Shown here: piece by piece, positions 19,053 through 27,482 of the stretch
Numbering within the stretch: the first letter of the stretch is position 1
How the letters are laid out: the number at the start of each line of letters is the position of its first letter
IMG/VR virus record: IMGVR_UViG_3300036944_000491
Span: 1 to 37,944 of that record
Direction: 5' to 3' (one strand)
Source of the DNA: a virus
Length of the DNA stretch: 37,944 bases
Translations under genes and position numbers: made by a program
The notes under the pieces: generated by a model
Told to the model about the DNA's origin: nothing
Database searches by the model: none
The model's input: only the letters and a program-made list of their open reading frames with translations

Positions 19053-19808
19053 ATGACTGACACTCTCGACGCTGACGTTGGCAATATGCTTTTCGGTGAC
19101 CTGCAAGGGGAGCCAGAGGCCGTTGAGCAGGCACCGGAACAACCCCAGGCTCAGCCTGATCCGTCGCCCGCACTGGAACCTGCCCTAGAGCCGGAACCGG
19201 TTATCGAACAGCAACCCGAGGAGCCAAAGGGCGCGCATCTTGTGCCTCTGGCGGTTCTTTTGGACGAGAGGGAGAAGCGCAAGGATTACGAGCGCAAGCT
19301 GCGTGAGTTTGAAGAGCGCGACGCTAGAGCCAAGGCCGCAGCGACTCCGCAAGCCATTCCTGATCCTTACGAAGACCCTCAAGGTTATCAGTCGTATGTC
19401 CAGAATCAGGTCGATCAGCAGGCGTTCAACCTGCGGGCCGAAATGAGCGGACAGTTTGCCGAGCAGAAGTTTGGCAAAGAAACGGTTGAGGCGGCTATTG
19501 CGTGGGCCACGTCCCAGACGGCTGATCCGTTCTTGGGACAACGCGTCCAGCAATCCCGCAGCCCTGTTGAGTTTGTCGTAGAACAGTATCAACGCGAGCA
19601 GTTCTTCCAGAATCGCGGGTCTGATCCGAGCGCTAATCAGCAGCTTGTGGCTACTCCGGGGACTGCCGCCCCGCAACCGATGGCGGCTCAGCCGCTACAA
19701 AAACCACAGGCTCCCCCGAGAAGCTTGGCGGCGGCACCTAATGCGGGTGGCGGACATCAGGCGGCTAACGGCTCAATCTTTGAAGGCATCAAGCTGAATC
19801 TGGATTGA
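19053..19808 (+). CDS. Scaffolding protein
   Basis: The 251-aa product lies directly before the major capsid gene. It is rich in Glu, Gln and Pro at the start (EPEAVEQAPEQPQAQPDPSP, then ALEPEPVIEQQPEE). A helical middle follows (LAVLLDEREKRKDYERKLRE), and the C-terminal part is again low in complexity (APQPMAAQPLQKPQAPPRS). This composition and position fit the internal scaffold of podoviruses, which guides capsid assembly and then leaves. No sequence family was recognised with certainty. Confidence 0.75.
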   Translation: MTDTLDADVGNMLFGDLQGEPEAVEQAPEQPQAQPDPSPALEPALEPEPVIEQQPEEPKGAHLVPLAVLLDEREKRKDYERKLREFEERDARAKAAATPQAIPDPYEDPQGYQSYVQNQVDQQAFNLRAEMSGQFAEQKFGKETVEAAIAWATSQTADPFLGQRVQQSRSPVEFVVEQYQREQFFQNRGSDPSANQQLVATPGTAAPQPMAAQPLQKPQAPPRSLAAAPNAGGGHQAANGSIFEGIKLNLD

Positions 19809-19843
19809 CCTTGGCCCGGTGAGCCTATCCTGAAGGATGGGCC
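19805..19843 (+). promoter_or_regulatory. Capsid leader: TTGACC box and hairpin over ribosome-binding site
   Basis: TTGACC (19805-19810) is followed after 15 bp by TATCCT (19826-19831), a possible promoter with non-standard spacing. The same region can fold: GGCCC (19813) pairs with GGGCC (19839), and ATCC (19827) with GGAT (19835), placing the AAGGATGG ribosome-binding site in a stem. It may tune capsid translation. Weak evidence. Confidence 0.35.
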
Positions 19844-19846
19844 GAA

Positions 19847-21004
19847 ATGGCTGAGACTATTCTGAACGGCAACCTCGCTGAGCGCCGCTGGCTCTCGGAC
19901 GAATACGTCACCCCCTATCTGCGCCAGTCTGGCTTTGATCGCTACATGGGCTCCGGCACCGATGCGATCATCCGCCTGCTGCGTGGCACTGACATCGGCA
20001 ACGGCGCTAAGTCCGTGGTTATGCCGCTGGTCGGCCTGCTGCGTGGTGATGGTGTTTCGGGCTCTCAGGTGCTTGAGGGCAACGAAGAGGATATGGACAC
20101 CTACGCGGACGAAATCCGTGTCAACTATCGCCGTAACGGCGTGAAGGTTCCCAAGTCCGAATCCTACAAGACCACGCTGGACCTCCTGCGTGTTGCTCGT
20201 CCGCGTCTGCGGAATTGGGCTTCTGAGGTCGTTCTCAAGCGCGGCCTGATCCAGCAAATGCAAGGCATCGTCGTTCCTGGCGTTGCTGTGACTGAGGGCG
20301 ACGGCTCGACCTATCAGGGCCCCGACTCGGTCATCCCCTACTCGCAAGCCACCGCTGGTCAGCGCAACACCTTCGTCACCAACAACAGCGACCGCATCCT
20401 GTTCGGTGCGGACATCGCCAATGCGTCGTCGGGCATCATGGCTACGGCCCTGGCGACCATCGACAACACCAACGACAAGCTGACCCCGGCCTTGATCTCC
20501 AAGGCCAAGCGGATCGCTCAGGCTACGGCGACCATCGACGCCACCGTGGCTAACAACATTGCGCCGATCACTCCCTACATCACCAAGGACGGTGAAGAGT
20601 GGTTCGTCATGTTCGTGCATCCGCGCGCCATGCGCGACCTGCGTAACGATCCGACCATGACGCAGGCCAATCGTGAGGCCATGGAGCGTGGCAAGGACAA
20701 CCCGCTGTTCCGTGGCGGCGACCTGCTGTGGGATGGCGTCATCATCCGGGAAATCTTCGACCTGGAGTTGATCGCTGGTGCTGGCGCTTCCGGTATCGAC
20801 GTGGCTCACAACTTCCTTGCCGGTCAATCGGCTCTGGCAGTTGCCTACGGCGAAGAGCCTCGCATCATCGTGGATCGGGACCAAGACTATCAGTTCCGTC
20901 CTGCGGTGGCCGTGCAGGAGCTGATCGGCATCAAGAAGACCTCGTATGCCGGTCGTCAGTACGGCGGCGTATCGGTTATGACCGCCGCTGCGGCAGACGC
21001 GTAG
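19847..21004 (+). CDS. Major capsid protein
   Basis: The 385-aa product follows the scaffold and is the expected size for a podovirus capsid of the N4-gp56/DUF4043 type. The start (MAETILNGNLAERRWLSDEY...) leads into a helix-rich half (KSVVMPLVGLLRGDGVSGSQ). The second half has FVHPRAMRDLRNDPTM and DGVIIREIFDLELIAGAGAS, typical of such HK97-fold capsids. The strong bias to common codons supports high expression. ATG 19847 follows AAGGATGG. Family assignment is by layout and motif. Confidence 0.85.
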   Translation: MAETILNGNLAERRWLSDEYVTPYLRQSGFDRYMGSGTDAIIRLLRGTDIGNGAKSVVMPLVGLLRGDGVSGSQVLEGNEEDMDTYADEIRVNYRRNGVKVPKSESYKTTLDLLRVARPRLRNWASEVVLKRGLIQQMQGIVVPGVAVTEGDGSTYQGPDSVIPYSQATAGQRNTFVTNNSDRILFGADIANASSGIMATALATIDNTNDKLTPALISKAKRIAQATATIDATVANNIAPITPYITKDGEEWFVMFVHPRAMRDLRNDPTMTQANREAMERGKDNPLFRGGDLLWDGVIIREIFDLELIAGAGASGIDVAHNFLAGQSALAVAYGEEPRIIVDRDQDYQFRPAVAVQELIGIKKTSYAGRQYGGVSVMTAAAADA

Positions 21005-21005
21005 G

Positions 21006-21533
21006 TCAAGTAACGTGAAGCCATCCGCGTCCGTAGCAAATGCGCTGAAGGGTCTGCTTGTCTACAGGATAGTCTTTGGCCATCTTGTAGCAGGACTCTC
21101 CCGCTTTGTTGCGGGCGCGGATTTCACGAACTTGGTTTTCGGTAAGCTTTGCCGAGCCCTGTTTTTCTCCTCTGGCTGGTCGGGTGTTCGCGCCCTTTCG
21201 ACCAAGAGTGCGGAAAGAATGAAGCTGATTACCTCGATTGTCCGTGGTCTCAAGATTTTCCACCCGGTTATCATCTTTGATGCCATTCAAGTGGTTAATC
21301 ATGAGGCCACGCTCAATCGGGCCAACGAAGGCTTCGTAGACCAGTCGATGGACCTTCAAGGTCCGAACTTCTGGAGTTCGCGTACCAAGGGTAAGGATGG
21401 CGTATCCGTCCTTGTCCCGACTCCCGCTAATAAGTTTGCCTCGGCGGCCCGTAAGGCGGCCAAGGCTAGAAACCTGATACCCCGGCCATCCGGGAATATC
21501 AGACCAAATCTCTTCAGTGTTTTCGTTTTCCAT
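21006..21533 (-). CDS. HNH homing endonuclease with NUMOD4 domain, antisense to head genes
   Basis: The 175-aa frame on the minus strand contains a NUMOD4-like start (EIWSDIPGWPGYQVSSLGRL), an HNH core (VHRLVYEAFVGPIERGLMIN, then HLNGIKDDNRVENLETTDNR) and a C-terminal DNA-binding region (LTENQVREIRARNKAGE). These are the parts of freestanding homing nucleases, which cut intron- or gene-less alleles and copy themselves. It lies in the gap between the capsid and the next head gene, opposite in strand, so it does not break either. A selfish insertion is likely. Confidence 0.9.
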   Translation of the reverse strand: MENENTEEIWSDIPGWPGYQVSSLGRLTGRRGKLISGSRDKDGYAILTLGTRTPEVRTLKVHRLVYEAFVGPIERGLMINHLNGIKDDNRVENLETTDNRGNQLHSFRTLGRKGANTRPARGEKQGSAKLTENQVREIRARNKAGESCYKMAKDYPVDKQTLQRICYGRGWLHVT

Positions 21534-21631
21534 ACTGAAAGATTGCCCGTTTGCTCATTCCGAGTCAACGGTATTTCCAACGGGGCAATGGGCGGAAACC
21601 CCGCTTACACCCATGCTAAGGAACAAGACTA

Positions 21632-22078
21632 ATGGCTGATTTCAAATCCAACGCCGTCACTCGCCGCCTCCCGGTTCCGGGCTTTGGCGCTGGCGGTGGT
21701 CAGGTTCGCACTCAATACACCTCGGTTGCTATCGCTGCCGGTGCGACCACGACCGACACCATCCAACTGTTCGACCTGCCGCCCAACGCTCGCGTTATCG
21801 GTCACGTCGTCAAGTCGCCCGCTCTGGGCGGCGCAACCACGCTTAACATTGGTGATGGCGGTTATGGCACTGTTGTTGCCGATCCTGACCGCTATCTGGC
21901 GGCTGGCACCGTCACCACGGCTGGCGGTGTCGTTACTGCTATGGCCGCTACCGGCGTCTTCTTCCAGACCGGCCCGCGCAAGCTGCGTGTGACGGCTGCT
22001 TTCGCCGCTGGCACTGTCGCCACGGCTGGCAACCTGGAAGTCGCAATGCAGTACGTGGTTGAAGAGCCGCAAGCCTAA
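21632..22078 (+). CDS. Head protein, possible capsid decoration (148 aa)
   Basis: ATG 21632 follows CTAAGGAACAAGAC. The protein is rich in Ala, Gly, Thr and Val (VAIAAGATTTDTIQLFDLPP, VVTAMAATGVFF...) with the alternating pattern of a beta sandwich. Its position right after the capsid gene (allowing for the homing nuclease) fits decoration or head-stabilising proteins. No family recognised. Confidence 0.65.
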   Translation: MADFKSNAVTRRLPVPGFGAGGGQVRTQYTSVAIAAGATTTDTIQLFDLPPNARVIGHVVKSPALGGATTLNIGDGGYGTVVADPDRYLAAGTVTTAGGVVTAMAATGVFFQTGPRKLRVTAAFAAGTVATAGNLEVAMQYVVEEPQA

Positions 22079-22094
22079 CTGATGCGTTAAGCCG

Positions 22095-22121
22095 GGGTCG
22101 CTGCTATAATGGCGGCGACCC
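22095..22121. other. 10-bp hairpin with TATAATG loop
   Basis: GGGTCGCTGC (22095-22104) pairs with GCGGCGACCC (22112-22121), one G-T, around a 7-nt loop TATAATG. There is no T-tract. The loop contains a perfect -10 hexamer, but no -35 stands at 17 bp. It sits 20 bp before the gene at 22142 and may act as a processing site or a promoter exposed on cruciform formation. Confidence 0.4.
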
Positions 22122-22141
22122 TAACTTAAAGGAAAGCGAAC

Positions 22142-22474
22142 ATGGCTCAGGTTAAATATCACGGCGAATATCCCGAGGGCGCTGATTCCATCAGCCAGTA
22201 CGGGTATGAGTTCGCGGGCGGTAAGGCCGTCAACATCACCGACAAGGCTGTGCTGGGGAAGCTGGCTGGCAATCGGTTCTTTGAGGTGTCTGGCGAGTCC
22301 GACAAGAACGACGTGAAGGCGGGTCAGGAAGAGGCAGAGGAAGCCGAGGCCGAAACTCTGCGTGCATGGCTGGACGACAAGAGCGTTCCGTATCGCGCTA
22401 ACGCCTCGCTGAAGTCGCTGCGTGAGGCTCGCGCTGACTATGAAAAGCGTCTTGATGAGGCGCAAGAAGACTAA
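22142..22474 (+). CDS. Hypothetical acidic head protein with HeH-like C-terminus (110 aa)
   Basis: ATG 22142 follows AAAGGAAAGCGAAC. The first half looks beta-rich (VKYHGEYPEGADSISQYGYE), then an acidic linker (GQEEAEEAEAETLRAW) and helices resembling the small HeH/LEM fold (LRAWLDDKSVPYRANASLKS, LREARADYEKRLDEAQED). Such proteins often sit between capsid and connector genes in podoviruses. Function unknown. Confidence 0.65.
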   Translation: MAQVKYHGEYPEGADSISQYGYEFAGGKAVNITDKAVLGKLAGNRFFEVSGESDKNDVKAGQEEAEEAEAETLRAWLDDKSVPYRANASLKSLREARADYEKRLDEAQED

Positions 22475-23145
22475 TGGCTACCGCGACGCTCAGGGACACT
22501 ATCACGCTTGCCCTCAAGAAGCTGTCTGTTATCCGTGGTGACGGTCAGCCCACGGCTTCTCAAGCGGCAGACGCGTTGGCGTCTCTGGCGTCGTTCTACA
22601 ACGAGCTTATTGAGAACGGAACGTGCGGACGGGTTCTATCCGTTCCGCTGGATCAGGCGTTTAACGGAACGGCTGGCCACAATCAGCAAATCAACGTCCT
22701 CACGGAAGAGGCGGTTACGATTGAGCTTCCTGCGACCATGCCGATGGATTGGTGCGGTTCGTGGCGTCCGTGCAGGGACTATGGGTGGGGCCTGAATATC
22801 CCATACCCCGACAGCGGCGCTAACGTTCCGCAAGACCTGTCTGTTGTGCGCGTGACGGATCAGTTCGGCCCTAGCCGCGCCACGTACCTTTATGACGGCC
22901 CTGCACAGCGCTGGATGCGTATAGACGACCTTTCCACGCAAGACGACAGCGCCGTTCTGAACCGAGAGTCGCCGCTAAGCCAGAGGAACCCGGACGGGCT
23001 GGCTTCTGTGCTGGCCACCAGGATTGCGGATCAGTTTGGCGATACGCTTCTAAGCGCGCTCACGGTTCGCTCGGCTAACACTTATCAAAAGGCGCTGGCG
23101 GTCGGGTTCGGCAGGGCTGATTCCTACTGCGGAGAGTTTCACTGA
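22474..23145 (+). CDS. P22 gp4-like head completion / tail accessory protein
   Basis: ATG 22474 overlaps the upstream stop (TAATG). The 223-aa product has an N-terminal helical part with ALKKLSVIRGDGQPTASQAA DALASLASFYNELIENG, a pattern typical of P22 gp4 family proteins. It ends with VLATRIADQFGDTLLSALTV and a FGRADSYCGEFH tail. In P22 such proteins close the portal and start tail assembly. Length is close to the family's usual 170-230 aa. Confidence 0.8.
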   Translation: MATATLRDTITLALKKLSVIRGDGQPTASQAADALASLASFYNELIENGTCGRVLSVPLDQAFNGTAGHNQQINVLTEEAVTIELPATMPMDWCGSWRPCRDYGWGLNIPYPDSGANVPQDLSVVRVTDQFGPSRATYLYDGPAQRWMRIDDLSTQDDSAVLNRESPLSQRNPDGLASVLATRIADQFGDTLLSALTVRSANTYQKALAVGFGRADSYCGEFH

Positions 23146-24251
23146 TGGTTGACATTGTTCTCCCGCGCGCCATTGGCCAGTCTGCATCCGTAGCGGTCGG
23201 GACCACGACCACGCTGCCGCCCGGTTCGCCTGCGTCCGTCGTTAATGTCGGTTCGGCTCAGAACGCGGTCTTGAACTTCTCCATTCCTGCGGGGGCGTCT
23301 TCCGGTTCTGGTGATGTTGTTGGCCCTGCATCGGCTACAAGCGGCGCTCTGGCGGTCTATAGCGGCACAACGGGCAAGCTGATCGCTAACGGTCCTTCGC
23401 TTGGCGTAGGGGCATCAGGAAGCGTCCCCACACGCGCAGACGCTGATGCACGGTATCAGGCCATAGACGCGGGGCTGACCTCGCTGGCCGGACTCTCAAC
23501 GGTTGGCCTGTATTATCTTTCGGCGGCTGATGTTTGGTCGCCCGTAACCATCGGCACGAACCTGACGTTCACGGGAGGCACGCTGTCCGCCACTGGCGGC
23601 GGTGGTGGATCGGGTGATGTGGTCGGGCCTGCGTCGTCCACTGATAATCAGATCGCTCTTTTCAACGGGACGACGGGCAAGCTCCTTAAGACGGGCGCGC
23701 TTGTCTCGACGTTTGCCCCGCTCTCTGGTCCCACGTTTACGGGCGTTCCCGCCGCGCCCACGGCAACGGCAGGCACTAATACCGCCCAACTTGCCACGAC
23801 GGCTTTTGTAACGGCTGCTGCGGCACTGAAGGCTAACATTGCCTCTCCTGCATTCACAGGGACGCCAACAGCCCCCACAGCCACCGCAGGGACCAATACC
23901 ACTCAGCTTGCGACTACGGCTTTCGTTGCGGCAGCGAACGCGCTCAAGGCCGACATTGCCGATGTCATAAACACGCAGACCGGCACAACCTACACCCTGC
24001 AAGCCAGCGACAACGGCAAGGTCGTGGAGCTTAGCAACGCTGCGGCGATTACGCTGACCATTCCCGTTCTGACGGTTGGCTTTAACTGTCTGATTCGTCA
24101 GGTTGCGGCTGGCGTTCCGTCTTGGACCGCATCAGGCACGACTCTGCGCAATCGCCAGTCCCACACCAAGCTTGCGGGCCAATGGGCCGAGGCGTCCATT
24201 TCCTACCGCACCACGACCGAGGTTGTGATTAGCGGGGACACCGCAGCATGA
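23145..24251 (+). CDS. Tail fibre protein with repeat modules (368 aa)
   Basis: ATG 23145 overlaps the preceding stop. The protein carries two copies of GDVVGPAS...GTTGKL (near residues 57 and 157) and two about 40-residue repeats FTGxPxAPTATAGTNTxQLA TTAFV at about 193-232 and 233-272. Such repeats are characteristic of trimeric phage tail fibre shafts. The C-terminal block (LQASDNGKVVELSNAAAITL T, SYRTTTEVVISG) is beta-rich and may be the receptor-binding tip. The low-complexity Gly stretch (TGGGGGSGD) is a hinge. Confidence 0.75.
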   Translation: MVDIVLPRAIGQSASVAVGTTTTLPPGSPASVVNVGSAQNAVLNFSIPAGASSGSGDVVGPASATSGALAVYSGTTGKLIANGPSLGVGASGSVPTRADADARYQAIDAGLTSLAGLSTVGLYYLSAADVWSPVTIGTNLTFTGGTLSATGGGGGSGDVVGPASSTDNQIALFNGTTGKLLKTGALVSTFAPLSGPTFTGVPAAPTATAGTNTAQLATTAFVTAAAALKANIASPAFTGTPTAPTATAGTNTTQLATTAFVAAANALKADIADVINTQTGTTYTLQASDNGKVVELSNAAAITLTIPVLTVGFNCLIRQVAAGVPSWTASGTTLRNRQSHTKLAGQWAEASISYRTTTEVVISGDTAA

Positions 24252-24763
24252 GCCGGGTTCATCGCAGGGGGGTGATCGCGGGGCCAAGGGGCGGGGGAAC
24301 TACAAAGACCTACGCCGAGTTCCAAGCCTATATCGACGCTCAGGCGGGCGGGGGCGTGTTAGACTGGTATGACGCATTCCCTGTGGGCGACGGAACGTAT
24401 AGATCAACAGCCAAGAACACAAACCCGACGTTCACCTCGCTCACAGGCACATCTTGGGGGCCTTCCTCCGCTAATGGGTTTGCGAGAGCGGTAAGCTCTG
24501 TGTCGGGCGTTGCTATCCACGGATTTACAACCCAGGCGCTGATAGACGCTCAGGTGGCGGCGGGGCGAGAAATCATGTTCAAAGTAACCGCACTCACACC
24601 CAATGGGGCTGTCATCGCCCTTACAAGAAACGGATTAACGTCATTGTCGAGTGCATCGACCAGTCGCGTTCGGCTTGATGAAATAAAATATTTTGATGAT
24701 ACGCTTGGTCCCGTCGTTGTTGACCCGTTCAACGGCACCGGGCCAACGCCCTTTACGTGGTAG
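24248..24763 (+). CDS. Hypothetical tail protein (171 aa)
   Basis: ATG 24248 overlaps the fibre stop. The N-terminus is rich in Arg and Gly (MSRVHRRGVIAGPRGGGTTK), while the rest is Thr/Ser-rich and beta-like (PTFTSLTGTSWGPSSANGFA, ALTRNGLTSLSSASTSRVRL). It follows the fibre gene directly, so it may be a fibre tip or chaperone. No family recognised. It ends 92 bp before a strong terminator. Confidence 0.6.
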   Translation: MSRVHRRGVIAGPRGGGTTKTYAEFQAYIDAQAGGGVLDWYDAFPVGDGTYRSTAKNTNPTFTSLTGTSWGPSSANGFARAVSSVSGVAIHGFTTQALIDAQVAAGREIMFKVTALTPNGAVIALTRNGLTSLSSASTSRVRLDEIKYFDDTLGPVVVDPFNGTGPTPFTW

Positions 24764-24854
24764 CCCATTGACGCCGCTCACCGCTTAACGCACTATCCTT
24801 TTGTGCAGCGCCGTTTCTCCTCCGATTAGCGCGCACGGTCTGTAAGGCCGATCA

Positions 24855-24898
24855 GCCCACCGGGTGTTCCCTCATCTCCGCTCGGTGGGCTTTTCCTT
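24855..24898 (+). terminator. Rho-independent terminator after head/tail-fibre genes
   Basis: GCCCACCG (24855-24862) and CGGTGGGC (24883-24890) form a perfect 8-bp stem with a 20-nt loop, followed by TTTTCCTT. It ends the scaffold-to-fibre transcript and is followed by a new promoter. Confidence 0.85.
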
Positions 24899-24914
24899 GT
24901 CTGCGTCCTAACAT

Positions 24915-24943
24915 TTGCTTATGCGCTGTGCGTTTAGTATAAG
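24915..24943 (+). promoter_or_regulatory. Sigma70-like promoter TTGCTT-N17-TATAAG
   Basis: TTGCTT (24915-24920), 17 bp, TATAAG (24938-24943), with the start codon of the gp10-like gene 27 bp later. Like 18955, it is closer to host sigma70 than to the TTGACC/TATGGT family. It follows a terminator directly. Confidence 0.5.
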
Positions 24944-24970
24944 CTCAGGTAACGGTCGCGCGGACGGATC

Positions 24971-26344
24971 ATGCCTCAACTTCCCCTCGGACTCTCCAGC
25001 AAGCGCCGTAAAACGGCATGGATGCCGCAGGTTCGCGTCGTGAACTATCTTGTCGAGAAAGACGAGACGAACCAGTTTGACGGCGTAACCCACATTCAGC
25101 GCGCGGGCCTGTCGCCATTCTCTGATGTCGGGACCGGTCCTATTCGTGGCCTGTCTCGCCAAGCAGGCACGTTCAACGGTGATTTCGTCGTCGTCTCTGG
25201 CGACGAGCTTTACCGCGTTGACGACACTGGCGGATTCACTCTGGTCGGTGACGTTCCTGGCTTGCTGAGAACCACCTTCGCCGCCACGCCATCCCGCGCC
25301 ATCATCGTCAGCGACGCGCTGGCCTATTCGACAAACGGAACCACTGTAACCGCCGTCGTCATGCCAGACGCCCGCCCCGCTGGCTCTGTGGCGCAGCTAA
25401 ACGGCTACTTCGTCATTCCTGAATATGGATCGGCGCGCTTCTACTGGATTGAGCCGGGGCAGACCGATCCTGATGGCCTATCATTCGCCACGACCGAATC
25501 CACCCCCGGAGACATTGTCATCGTGGTTCGTGTTGGCGATGAGCTTTGGTTCCTGAAGGAAGAGGGTGCAGAGGTTTGGACTCCAACCGGAGACGCTGAC
25601 TTGCCGTTCCAGCGCGTTTCGGGTCGCAACTATGACAAGGGTTGCCGCAACGGTGACACGGCTGTCCGGTTCGACAATACGCTTGTCTGGGTCGGTAATG
25701 ATGGCGTTGTGTATCGCGCCGATAACTCGCCCATCCGTATTTCCGACAATGCCCTTGAGGAGCAAATCAGGAAGAGCGATCCCACCACGCTCAGGGCTTG
25801 GCAGTTCGCCGTTGACGGTCACTTGCTCTATTGCCTGACGACGGAGCAGGGAACCTACGTCTATGACGCATCCTCGCAGCAGTGGAGCGAGTTCCGGTCC
25901 TATAACCGCACCTACTGGCGCGCTCACGTAGGGGACGAGGGCGAGACATTTACGGTCACTGGAGACGCAGAAACTGGCACGCTGTGGCGTATCGACCCAG
26001 AGGCCAGCAACGACGACGGAGAGCCCCTTGAGCGCATCCTGACAGGCGGCATTACGGTCATGCGCGGCCCTGACCGCTGCAATACGCTATCCCTTTACGT
26101 CACGACGGGCGCGGCGGCTGACCCTGCAAGCTATCCCAAGGTCCGCGTTCGGTGGTCCGACGACCTTCAGACCTATGGCGATTGGGAAGACGTGTCGATT
26201 GGACGACAGGGGCAATACGGTCGTCCGGTGCAGCTGACGCGACTTGGCGCGATGTATTATCCGGGTCGCCTGTTTGAGTTCGCCATAACGGATGATGTGG
26301 TGGCGACGATTACAGCGGCTTCCTATAATGAGCCTGTCGGCTGA
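24971..26344 (+). CDS. P22 gp10-like packaged-DNA stabilisation / tail accessory protein
   Basis: The 457-aa product opens with PLGLSSKRRKTAWMPQVRVV NYLVEKDE and has GDELYRVDDTGGFTLVGD-like strands. The regular pattern of short beta strands (FVVVSGDELYRVDD, ELWFLKEEGAEVWTPTGDAD) suggests a propeller, as in P22 gp10. In that phage the protein sits between gp4 and the tail needle and stabilises packaged DNA. Size is close to P22 gp10 (472 aa). Confidence 0.8.
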   Translation: MPQLPLGLSSKRRKTAWMPQVRVVNYLVEKDETNQFDGVTHIQRAGLSPFSDVGTGPIRGLSRQAGTFNGDFVVVSGDELYRVDDTGGFTLVGDVPGLLRTTFAATPSRAIIVSDALAYSTNGTTVTAVVMPDARPAGSVAQLNGYFVIPEYGSARFYWIEPGQTDPDGLSFATTESTPGDIVIVVRVGDELWFLKEEGAEVWTPTGDADLPFQRVSGRNYDKGCRNGDTAVRFDNTLVWVGNDGVVYRADNSPIRISDNALEEQIRKSDPTTLRAWQFAVDGHLLYCLTTEQGTYVYDASSQQWSEFRSYNRTYWRAHVGDEGETFTVTGDAETGTLWRIDPEASNDDGEPLERILTGGITVMRGPDRCNTLSLYVTTGAAADPASYPKVRVRWSDDLQTYGDWEDVSIGRQGQYGRPVQLTRLGAMYYPGRLFEFAITDDVVATITAASYNEPVG

Positions 26345-27027
26345 TGGCTATGTTTCGCCTTCCTCGCCTTAAGGCCAATCTTGCCATCGTGAACGGTCAA
26401 GGCAAGCCGATTGATTACTTCCTCCGGTTCTGGAACATCGACGTTGTGCCGCTAATTGAGCGTCAGGAAGCGTCTCAGGAGTCCACGCTAGCCGCTATTC
26501 AGGCAATCCAGGCACAACAGGCGCAGCAACTTGAACTGATCAACGATGCGCTGGAGCTTGCTGGCCTGGCACTGGCGACGGCTGATGGCGGCACGCCTAC
26601 AAAGTCCGGTTCCGCTACCGGCACGTTCAGCCTGTCGGGAACATCATTCAATACCGCTACCACGGTTGCCCTTACAAGCGTGTCGGCGGGCGATCTGACT
26701 ATTCCCGGCACCGGCCCAACCGTTTCGCCAAGCATTACCGCTATGACGGGCGGAACGGTCTTGAATGGCGAGTATCAAATTATAGAGATCGACAACGGCG
26801 TCGATAACGGAACCGTATTTACGGGAACGTTCGTTGTGACCGACGTAACGACCGACGAGCCAAATCAGATTTTCTCCATCAACCACGTCTCGGCCTCTGC
26901 GGTTGCGGCATTCCTCGACGCCAGGACCACCACGGGTGCCATTAGCTACCGCGCCGAGGTTCGTCGCGTATCTGGCGCTAACATGACTGGGATGCGGTTC
27001 TATCTGTTTGTTAGGCGGGCTGCATGA
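26344..27027 (+). CDS. Tail needle/fibre-like structural protein (227 aa)
   Basis: ATG 26344 overlaps the previous stop. The N-terminus (MAMFRLPRLKANLAIVNGQG...IDYFLRFWNIDV) is followed by a coiled coil (QESTLAAIQAIQAQQAQQLE...). A beta-rich C-terminus rich in Thr/Ser follows (SGTSFNTATTVALTSVSAGD). The coiled coil plus beta tip resembles short fibre or needle proteins, but the needle call is not secure. It sits between the gp10-like protein and the GNAT-like gene. Confidence 0.65.
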   Translation: MAMFRLPRLKANLAIVNGQGKPIDYFLRFWNIDVVPLIERQEASQESTLAAIQAIQAQQAQQLELINDALELAGLALATADGGTPTKSGSATGTFSLSGTSFNTATTVALTSVSAGDLTIPGTGPTVSPSITAMTGGTVLNGEYQIIEIDNGVDNGTVFTGTFVVTDVTTDEPNQIFSINHVSASAVAAFLDARTTTGAISYRAEVRRVSGANMTGMRFYLFVRRAA

Positions 27028-27482
27028 TTAACCGCGACGCATCTTTCTGGGACTCGGTTGCACAGCATCCAGAGGTTGCCCCCCATGTTTTCATGGGGAG
27101 AGAGGCCGGGTCGCTGGCTGGATTGGTAGAGAATGAGGGGTGCCTTCCTCTGGCAAGCGAGAACGGCGGGCTGCTGTTCGTCAAGATGGACTTGGTTGGC
27201 TTGGTGCGTGAGCTTCATACCATGTATCGACCCGAAGGATGGGGGCGTGAGGTCGCAAAGAATGCACCCCACTTCATGAATGAGGCGTTCAACCATTGCT
27301 CGCTCGTCACCACGCACGAGCAAGAAGGGCGCTGGAGAACACGCCCGCCGAGGTCACACGGATGGAAGCCCGTAGGGGATTACAAAGACTGCGGTTTCAG
27401 TTATAAGCTCAGGTTATGGATTTTGCCGCGAGACGCTTGGTTTGCTTCTGCTGTAGGTCGGAGATTTAATACGTGCCAGTAG
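27024..27482 (+). CDS. GNAT-like acetyltransferase (152 aa)
   Basis: ATG 27024 overlaps the previous stop. The product has the phage GNAT layout: N-terminal strand-helix (INRDASFWDSVAQHPEVAPH), then LVRELHTMYRPEGWGREVAK with the acyl-CoA-binding-like loop, NEAFNHCSLVTTHEQEGRW, and a C-terminal strand (KLRLWILPRDAWF). Similar proteins sit among tail genes in many podoviruses. Their substrate is unknown. It could modify a virion or host protein. Confidence 0.65.
   Translation: MINRDASFWDSVAQHPEVAPHVFMGREAGSLAGLVENEGCLPLASENGGLLFVKMDLVGLVRELHTMYRPEGWGREVAKNAPHFMNEAFNHCSLVTTHEQEGRWRTRPPRSHGWKPVGDYKDCGFSYKLRLWILPRDAWFASAVGRRFNTCQ

Noticed and set aside
19757-20884. 375-codon open frame antisense to the capsid gene
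   Set aside because: It mirrors the capsid codon pattern, lacks a ribosome-binding site and has a composition typical of antisense shadows in GC-rich genes.
21015-21632. 205-codon rightward frame opposite the homing endonuclease
   Set aside because: The minus-strand frame carries clear NUMOD4 and HNH motifs; the plus frame has none and is antisense.
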